Source of the DNA: Acidobacteriaceae bacterium
GTDB taxonomy: Bacteria > Acidobacteriota > Terriglobia > Terriglobales > Acidobacteriaceae
NCBI GenBank assembly: GCA_025462785.1
Contig: JAOAPG010000359.1
Location: 1-10,423, forward strand
DNA: 10,423 bases
Reading direction: 5' to 3'
Positions 5,873-10,423 of the stretch are shown in pieces. Made by a program: the position numbers and the translations under genes. The notes beneath the pieces were generated by a model. It was not told where the DNA came from, did no database searches, and was given only the letters and a program-made list of their open reading frames with translations. How positions within the stretch are numbered: position 1 is the stretch's first letter; every line of letters starts with the position of its first letter.

Positions 5873-6937
5873 TTGAAGAAGAACCTTCTAAGAAGTTCGC
5901 TGGCTTTTTGTGTCATATCAACTCTCATCAGCTTCATCGGTTGCGCCACCAAGCAAGGTAGCGATGATGTTGCTGCCACGGTCGACGGACACAAGATTTA
6001 CCGCACGGAAGTCGAAAAGTACTACCAGAACCAAACCTCTGGTTCGCAGCAACCCGCGCCCGTCGGAGAGCAGGCGACCAGCCTCCGCCTGAGCATTTTG
6101 CGCGAGCTGATCGATAACGAAATCCTAATGCGTCGCGCCGAAAAGCTGGCATTATTGGCAACCGATGACGAAGTTGAACGTAAGTTAAACGAGATTAAAT
6201 CACCTTATACGGCCGAGCAATTCGCGGACAAACTGAAAGAGAAGAACATTACGGCTGACGATTTCAAACGCGATATCCGCCGTTCGCTGACCATTGATAA
6301 GGTGATGAACAAGGAAGTCAACTCAAAGATCAATATTAGCGATCAGGACATTTCGGACTATTACAATACCCACAAATCCCAATTCAACTTTATCGAGCCG
6401 CAATATCATTTGGCGCGCATCTTTGTGACTCCGTTACCAAATCCTCAAATGCGCAACCAGAGCGGCAAGGCTCAGAATGAGGCGGACGCCCGCAAAAAAA
6501 TCCAAATGGTCATGAACCGGTTGGAAAGCGGAGACGATTTCGGAACGCTGGCCATGAACTACTCTGAAGACGCCGAAACCTCAGCCAATGGCGGCGACCT
6601 GGGGTTCACGCCGGAGTCCGGCCTCAGTCGCACTGACCCGGCCACTCGCGATGCGGTCCTCAAGCTGAAGGCAGGCCAGTATAGTCCGATTATCACCGTG
6701 GCTGACCCGAGGACGAAGCAGTTGTTCGGCTTCCAGGTCGTGAAGCTGCTTGCGAAAGAACCCGCCGGACAGAGGGAATTCTCCGATCCACGGGTGAAAG
6801 AGGCGATCCGGACACAGCTTCGGGATCATCGCGAGCAACTGTTAAAAGCAGCCTATTACGAGGTCATTCGAGATCAGGCGAAGGTGCAGAATTACTTGGC
6901 GGAGAAAGTTCTGGATACCAATGGTGCCGCGAAATAA
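5873..6937 (+). CDS. SurA/PpiC-type peptidyl-prolyl isomerase, predicted lipoprotein
   Basis: From the TTG at 5873 the product has 354 residues. MKKNLLRSSLAFCVISTLIS then FIGC forms a lipoprotein signal with the lipidated cysteine at 24, so the protein is probably membrane-anchored and faces the periplasm. Residues about 33-165 form the SurA N-terminal chaperone domain (AATVDGHKIYRTEVEKYY; LRELIDNEILMRRAEKL; SDQDISDYYNTHKSQF). About 175-295 is the parvulin rotamase domain (EPQYHLARIFV, FGTLAMNYSED, NGGDLGF at 239-245, GFQVVKLL). About 300-354 is a helical tail that may complete the chaperone body. Parvulins isomerise prolyl peptide bonds; SurA-type proteins escort unfolded outer-membrane barrels. 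It lies 53 bases after the DsbA-like gene on the same strand, so the two are probably co-transcribed, and lptD is upstream. It faces the biotin-carrier gene, with only 16 bases between their stops. A PrsA-like foldase is the nearest alternative description. Confidence 0.9.
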   Translation: MKKNLLRSSLAFCVISTLISFIGCATKQGSDDVAATVDGHKIYRTEVEKYYQNQTSGSQQPAPVGEQATSLRLSILRELIDNEILMRRAEKLALLATDDEVERKLNEIKSPYTAEQFADKLKEKNITADDFKRDIRRSLTIDKVMNKEVNSKINISDQDISDYYNTHKSQFNFIEPQYHLARIFVTPLPNPQMRNQSGKAQNEADARKKIQMVMNRLESGDDFGTLAMNYSEDAETSANGGDLGFTPESGLSRTDPATRDAVLKLKAGQYSPIITVADPRTKQLFGFQVVKLLAKEPAGQREFSDPRVKEAIRTQLRDHREQLLKAAYYEVIRDQAKVQNYLAEKVLDTNGAAK

Positions 6938-6953
6938 ATCTGAGATCGTGCAG

Positions 6954-7451
6954 TTATTCGACGACTGCGAGAACATCGCCCGCATTCACGTTGCCGCCCT
7001 GGGCGACTAGAACTTTTTGGATAACGCCCTTCTTGGGCGATTTGATCTCGTTTTGCATTTTCATCGCTTCCACTACGATGATTCCTTGACCCGCATCTAC
7101 TTCGTCTTTTTCTGCAACGAGCACTCGCACCACCTTTCCAGCCATGGCTGCCATTAGTTTCTTCGGACCGTCATCGTCGCCTGCAGCCCTGTTCCGGCCG
7201 CGCAGAGAGCGTGGATCACGAACTTCAGCCTGATAACACGTGTTGCCAATCCAGATATTCTGACTGGAGGCACTGCGTTCACGTTTAACTTCGTATGTCT
7301 TTCCGTCAATCAGCAACGAAAGCACATCGGCGTGCGTACTCACCATGTCAATCGGGATTTCGTGCCCGTCAAGCACGCACTCCCACTCGTCGCTTCGGCG
7401 ATCTAGTTCGAGCCGGCGTTTATTACCATCGATGATTATTTCGTAAACCAT
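6954..7451 (-). CDS. Biotin carboxyl carrier subunit of an acyl-CoA carboxylase
   Basis: The product has 165 residues. The C-terminal biotinyl domain (about 97-165) carries VVEAMKMQNEIKSP, with the biotin-accepting lysine at K131. The carried carboxyl group would swing from the biotin carboxylase to a carboxyltransferase. The N-terminal 60 residues (MVYEIIIDGNKRRLELDR; LLIDGKTYEVKRE) resemble the biotin-transfer region of propionyl/methylcrotonyl-CoA carboxylase alpha chains rather than the short Ala/Pro linker of fatty-acid AccB. This suggests an acyl-CoA carboxylase, with a decarboxylase or pyruvate carboxylase subunit less likely. The usual APMPGKV at the start of the domain is AAMAGKV here (101-107), an unusual loss of both prolines. 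The gene starts 35 bases after the biotin carboxylase stop on the same strand, evidently one transcript. The ATG at 7451 lacks a clear Shine-Dalgarno. Confidence 0.9.
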   Translation of the reverse strand: MVYEIIIDGNKRRLELDRRSDEWECVLDGHEIPIDMVSTHADVLSLLIDGKTYEVKRERSASSQNIWIGNTCYQAEVRDPRSLRGRNRAAGDDDGPKKLMAAMAGKVVRVLVAEKDEVDAGQGIIVVEAMKMQNEIKSPKKGVIQKVLVAQGGNVNAGDVLAVVE

Positions 7452-7486
7452 TTATTTTCGAACTATGGAGTGGTCTTTCGGCACAG

Positions 7487-9010
7487 TTAGCGCAATGCTT
7501 CGAATCTGGATGCCTTCTTCCAATTCGAGGCGGCTCCGCTGGATTTGTTGTTCGAGGATGCCGGTTGCAGACCATTACCTCTAGTCATCGAGGTTGCGTC
7601 CAGCGCCGCAAACAGTCCCGCAGCTATTGCAACCACGTCATCGTTCTTGTAAGAAGAGTCGCGCGGCTCAGACTGCAATAGCCGCTCCAGGTAGCCAGTG
7701 TCGAGCTTCGCTGCCTTAAAATCATCATCCCTCACAATACGTTGGAAGAGAGAAATGTTGGTTTTGATTCCTCCGATGAAGAACTCATCCAGCGCACGCC
7801 TTAAGCGCTCGATTGCTTGCGCCCGATCGCTGCCATACCCAATTAACTTGGCCAGCATGGGATCGTAGTCGATGGGTACGGTCCAGCCTTCGTACATGCC
7901 ACTGTCTTCCCGAACACCCGGCCCGCCGGGCTCTCGGAGTAGTCTGATATTGCCGGGACTCGGGAAAAAGTTGTTGTCAGGATCTTCGGCGTAGATGCGG
8001 CATTCGATCGCGTGTCCACGAAGGCGAACGTCATCTTGCGAAAACGGCAGAGTCTCTCCCGCCGCAATTCGAATCTGCAGATGCACAAGATCGACGCCTG
8101 TGACTAGTTCTGTCACTGGATGCTCGACTTGCAAGCGCGTGTTCATTTCGAGGAAGTAGAAGTTCTTATTCTCATCCAGCAGAAACTCGATCGTCCCAGC
8201 GTTCGTATAGTTCGCGGCCTTCGCGACTCTGGCAGCGACTTCGCCCATCCTCTGCCGCAAGTCGGAATCGACCACAGCAGATGGCGATTCTTCAACGACC
8301 TTCTGATGCCTGCGCTGGATCGAGCATTCTCGTTCGCCAAGATAAACGGTGTTGCCATGCTCGTCCGCGAGAATCTGTACTTCAATATGCCGCGGATTCA
8401 GAATCGCCTTCTCGATGTAAACCTCATCGTCGCTAAATGCCCGCTGCGCCTCGCTCTTGGCTGATTCCAGAGCAGATTTGAGATCTGCTGGCGTATGCAC
8501 CAGCCGCATGCCCTTGCCGCCACCACCCGCAGCCGCTTTCAGCATCACTGGATATCCAATTCGTTCTGCGATCTCTTTCGCTTGCTCGGCCGACTCGAGT
8601 CCTCGCGATGTGCCCGGCACGAACGGAATGCCAGCTTTCTCCATCTCTTGTCGCGCACGCGTCTTTGAGCCCATCATTTCCATCGACGCCGCAGTTGGAC
8701 CGATGAACTTTACGCCGGCATCAGCGCAGGCGTGAGCAAACTTCGCGTTCTCGGATAGAAATCCATACCCGGGGTGAATCGCGGTCGCTCCGCTTCGCTT
8801 GGCCGCTTCGAGGATTTTCGCTATGTTGAGGTATGACTCCGAGGCTGCCGATGGTCCGATGTGGTAGGCTTCGTCGGCTTTGAGCACATGTAGCGCGGCA
8901 CGATCCACATCAGAGTAAACAGCCACGGAGGTAATTCCCATCTCCCGGCACGCCCGGATCACTCGCACAGCAATTTCTCCGCGATTGGCGATGAGTATCT
9001 TTTTGAACAT
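7487..9010 (-). CDS. accC: Biotin carboxylase subunit of acetyl-/acyl-CoA carboxylase
   Basis: The protein has 507 residues. It uses ATP and bicarbonate to carboxylate the biotin on the carrier subunit. The N-terminal fold is FKKILIANRGEIAVRVIRAC (2-21), with HPGYGFLSEN at 79-88. The ATP-grasp domain carries KAAAGGGGKGM (158-168). The residues known to matter in E. coli AccC are all present: K116, K158, H208, E210, E275, E288, N290, R292 (EMNTRLQVEHPVTE), E296 and R338. The C-terminal domain (about 330-446) is standard. Residues 447-507 form a longer tail with an Ala-rich helix and a Ser/Asn/Lys-rich end, so the protein exceeds E. coli AccC (449) and resembles acyl-CoA carboxylase alpha chains lacking their biotinyl domain, which here is encoded separately just downstream. 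Start ATG at 9010-9008; AGGAAG (complement of 9024-9029) lies 13 bases upstream, rather far. The carboxyltransferase gene is not in the window. Confidence 0.95.
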   Translation of the reverse strand: MFKKILIANRGEIAVRVIRACREMGITSVAVYSDVDRAALHVLKADEAYHIGPSAASESYLNIAKILEAAKRSGATAIHPGYGFLSENAKFAHACADAGVKFIGPTAASMEMMGSKTRARQEMEKAGIPFVPGTSRGLESAEQAKEIAERIGYPVMLKAAAGGGGKGMRLVHTPADLKSALESAKSEAQRAFSDDEVYIEKAILNPRHIEVQILADEHGNTVYLGERECSIQRRHQKVVEESPSAVVDSDLRQRMGEVAARVAKAANYTNAGTIEFLLDENKNFYFLEMNTRLQVEHPVTELVTGVDLVHLQIRIAAGETLPFSQDDVRLRGHAIECRIYAEDPDNNFFPSPGNIRLLREPGGPGVREDSGMYEGWTVPIDYDPMLAKLIGYGSDRAQAIERLRRALDEFFIGGIKTNISLFQRIVRDDDFKAAKLDTGYLERLLQSEPRDSSYKNDDVVAIAAGLFAALDATSMTRGNGLQPASSNNKSSGAASNWKKASRFEALR

Positions 9011-9067
9011 GAGACTTACAAATCTTCCTACCTGAGCTGAAGCAGACGCTACCGAGAGGAACCGCCT

Positions 9068-9073
9068 ATTTTA
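9068..9073 (-). promoter_or_regulatory. Weak -10 candidate for the accC/biotin-carrier unit
   Basis: The minus strand reads TAAAAT (complement of 9068-9073), five of six to the -10 consensus, about 58 bases before the accC ATG. The hexamer 17 bases upstream (AAAGAC) is a poor -35. It lies in the 101-base spacer shared with the divergent glycosyltransferase gene, for which I see no convincing promoter. Confidence 0.22.
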
Positions 9074-9111
9074 CCGGAGTTTTGTTCAGAGTCTTTCGGT
9101 TTCGAGATACC

Positions 9112-10423
9112 ATGGAGTTTCTTGTGAGAAACCTAGAGCCTAGCGCACGGGACAATCCCTCATCCATTGGGAGCAGCTCCGCGACCGAACACTCAAATCT
9201 TGACTCTTCAGACCATGCCTCGTCAGTTCTCGATCTCGGGATTTTGGCTGCAATTACAACCTGTGGCGCATTCCTCCGATTCCACAGCCTAGCGACCAAA
9301 ACGTTCTGGTTTGACGAAGGGATGAGCATTGGCATCGCCCGCCTGGACTGGGTCAACTTCGCTCGAATCCTTTGGCGGCGGGAAGCCAACATGTCGCTGT
9401 ATTACCTGTCTGTCCGCCCATGGCTGCATTTCGGCGCTAGTGAGTTCTTTGTCCGCTCGTTGTCCGTGATTTTCGGGCTGGCGGCAATCCCCGCGCTTTA
9501 TTCCCTGGGTAGGAGACTCTTCAATTCACGCGTGGGACTTATCGCGGCGGCGTTACTCGCGGTCAACGCCTATCATGTGCGCTACTCTCAAGAGGCGCGC
9601 AGCTACTCGCTCATGGTGCTCCTCTGCATAGGTTCCAGCTTCTATTTCGTAAAAGCTTTGGAAACTCCTTCGCGCAGAAACCGCATTGCTTATTACATTG
9701 GCTTCAGCAGTGCAGCCGTTTATGCTCACTTTTATTCGGCATTGCTGGTCATCGCACAGTGGACTTCCGCACGATATTGGCCCAAGACATCAGTCCCTCC
9801 CTCATTGAAGAGCAGTTGGCGCTGGGTCGCACTTATCATCTCGCCTGTGGTTTTGTTTATCGCAACAACCGGCGCAGGTCCCCTACGTTGGATCCACCGT
9901 CCCGGACTGAAAGATTTGGCAGAGTTGGGGCTTCGTCTGACCGGAAATGGCGGGTGGATTCTGCTCTTGGCTTATGGCGTTGCTTCTGTCGTGAGTCTTC
10001 TTCAGCCATCCGGGAACAAGTTAAACCAAGTGTCACTCGAGAATTGGCGTTCGCAGTTCCTACTGCTCTGGTTACTATTCCCTATCGCGTTCGTGTTCTT
10101 ACTGTCTTTCGCGCGGCCGCTTTTCCTGCCCCGCTACTTTATTCTTTGCCTGCCTGCTCTGCTTCTTTTAGCGGCCTCCGGGCTGGCTCGTGTCCGCTCT
10201 CCGTGGCTAATGACGCCTGCGCTGCTGGTTTTCCTTGCACTATCTGTCCAAGGCACACGGGGATACTACCAAGATGACTTCGATCTGGAGAGAGACAATT
10301 GGCGTGGGGCTTCCGACTATCTCCTGTCGCAATCCCAAGCCGGCGACGCGCTGATTTTTCATGTGGCTATGGGGCGCATACCTTACGAGTACTACCACTC
10401 TCTTCGCGGATCATCTCTTCATG
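9112..10423 (+). CDS. Partial GT39/ArnT-like membrane glycosyltransferase (runs off right edge)
   Basis: From the ATG at 9112 the frame is open for 437 codons to the window edge, so the 3' end is missing. About 40 hydrophilic, Ser/Asp-rich residues precede the first membrane helix (VLDLGILAAITTCGAFL, 39-55). The first periplasmic loop holds FWFDEGMS (65-72), with the Asp-Glu pair typical of the GT39/PMT_2 superfamily active site. RYSQEARSYSL (157-167) and LPRYFILCLPALLLLAA (339-355) are further hallmarks, with roughly eight to ten hydrophobic helices. DNWRGASDYLLSQSQAGDAL (395-414) starts the soluble C-terminal part. Such enzymes move sugars from polyprenyl-phosphate donors to lipid or protein acceptors on the outer face of the inner membrane; the acceptor here is unknown. 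GAGAT (9104-9108) is a weak ribosome site. A GTG at 9124 with GGAG six bases before it is a credible alternative start. The gene is divergent from accC. Confidence 0.88.
   Translation, partial: MEFLVRNLEPSARDNPSSIGSSSATEHSNLDSSDHASSVLDLGILAAITTCGAFLRFHSLATKTFWFDEGMSIGIARLDWVNFARILWRREANMSLYYLSVRPWLHFGASEFFVRSLSVIFGLAAIPALYSLGRRLFNSRVGLIAAALLAVNAYHVRYSQEARSYSLMVLLCIGSSFYFVKALETPSRRNRIAYYIGFSSAAVYAHFYSALLVIAQWTSARYWPKTSVPPSLKSSWRWVALIISPVVLFIATTGAGPLRWIHRPGLKDLAELGLRLTGNGGWILLLAYGVASVVSLLQPSGNKLNQVSLENWRSQFLLLWLLFPIAFVFLLSFARPLFLPRYFILCLPALLLLAASGLARVRSPWLMTPALLVFLALSVQGTRGYYQDDFDLERDNWRGASDYLLSQSQAGDALIFHVAMGRIPYEYYHSLRGSSLH

Noticed and set aside
6950..6968. Inverted repeat GCAGT / ACTGC at the convergent gene junction as a bidirectional terminator
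   Set aside because: The stem is only five pairs with a nine-base loop and no T-run on either side, and it extends into the biotin-carrier coding region.
9011..9111. A promoter for the glycosyltransferase in the divergent spacer
   Set aside because: TATTTT (9067-9072) and TTGTTC (9082-9087) were considered, but neither has a partner hexamer at suitable spacing.
9759..10277. A 172-codon open frame on the plus strand beginning MDFRTILAQD
   Set aside because: It lies wholly inside the glycosyltransferase gene in another frame; its composition is Arg/Ser/Pro/Cys-rich and shows no family motif, while the overlapping frame has clear GT39 motifs and membrane helices.
1..10423. CRISPR array, tRNA, rRNA, transposase, phage or toxin-antitoxin genes
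   Set aside because: No regularly spaced repeats, no recognisable tRNA arms, and no such protein motifs were seen on either strand.

Overview
The window reads as chromosomal DNA from a diderm, LPS-bearing soil-type bacterium, most likely an Acidobacteriota member (Terriglobia/Koribacter-like). This is an inference from the LptD C-terminus (WDCC motif and an RRQERLF end), the small exported protein family, the stand-alone biotin carboxylase plus biotin-carrier pair, and moderate GC by eye. No tRNA, rRNA, CRISPR array, insertion sequence or prophage is visible. Coding density is high and no gene-free stretch exceeds about 210 bases.

Layout: (1) 1-515, minus strand: the N-terminal 171 codons of an unrecognised gene that runs off the left edge. 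(2) 724-3210, plus: lptD, the outer-membrane LPS translocon barrel. (3) 3339-3836, plus: a small exported protein that appears broken by a one-base deletion near 3722; its natural C-terminus continues in another frame to 3880. (4) 3901-4752, plus: a larE-type PP-loop sulfur transferase without other lar genes. (5) 4860-5819, plus: an exported DsbA-like thiol oxidoreductase. (6) 5873-6937, plus: a SurA/PpiC-type peptidyl-prolyl isomerase lipoprotein. (7) 6954-9010, minus: a two-gene unit, accC-type biotin carboxylase followed by a biotin-carrier subunit, convergent with (6). (8) 9112 to the right edge, plus: a GT39/ArnT-like membrane glycosyltransferase, divergent from accC.

How they fit: lptD, the DsbA-like protein and the SurA-like isomerase share a strand within about 4 kb. 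In E. coli, LptD needs SurA for chaperoning and DsbA-introduced disulfides to mature, and surA lies directly downstream of lptD. This block therefore looks like an envelope-biogenesis neighbourhood, with an exported protein and larE interposed. The accC/biotin-carrier pair would supply two of the three parts of an acyl-CoA carboxylase; the carboxyltransferase is not here. The right-edge glycosyltransferase probably modifies an envelope glycan or lipid.

The most noteworthy observations are the frameshift in the small exported gene, the LptD/DsbA/PPIase clustering with a distinctive LptD cysteine set, and the orphan larE. I see no evidence for a wholly new multi-gene system.
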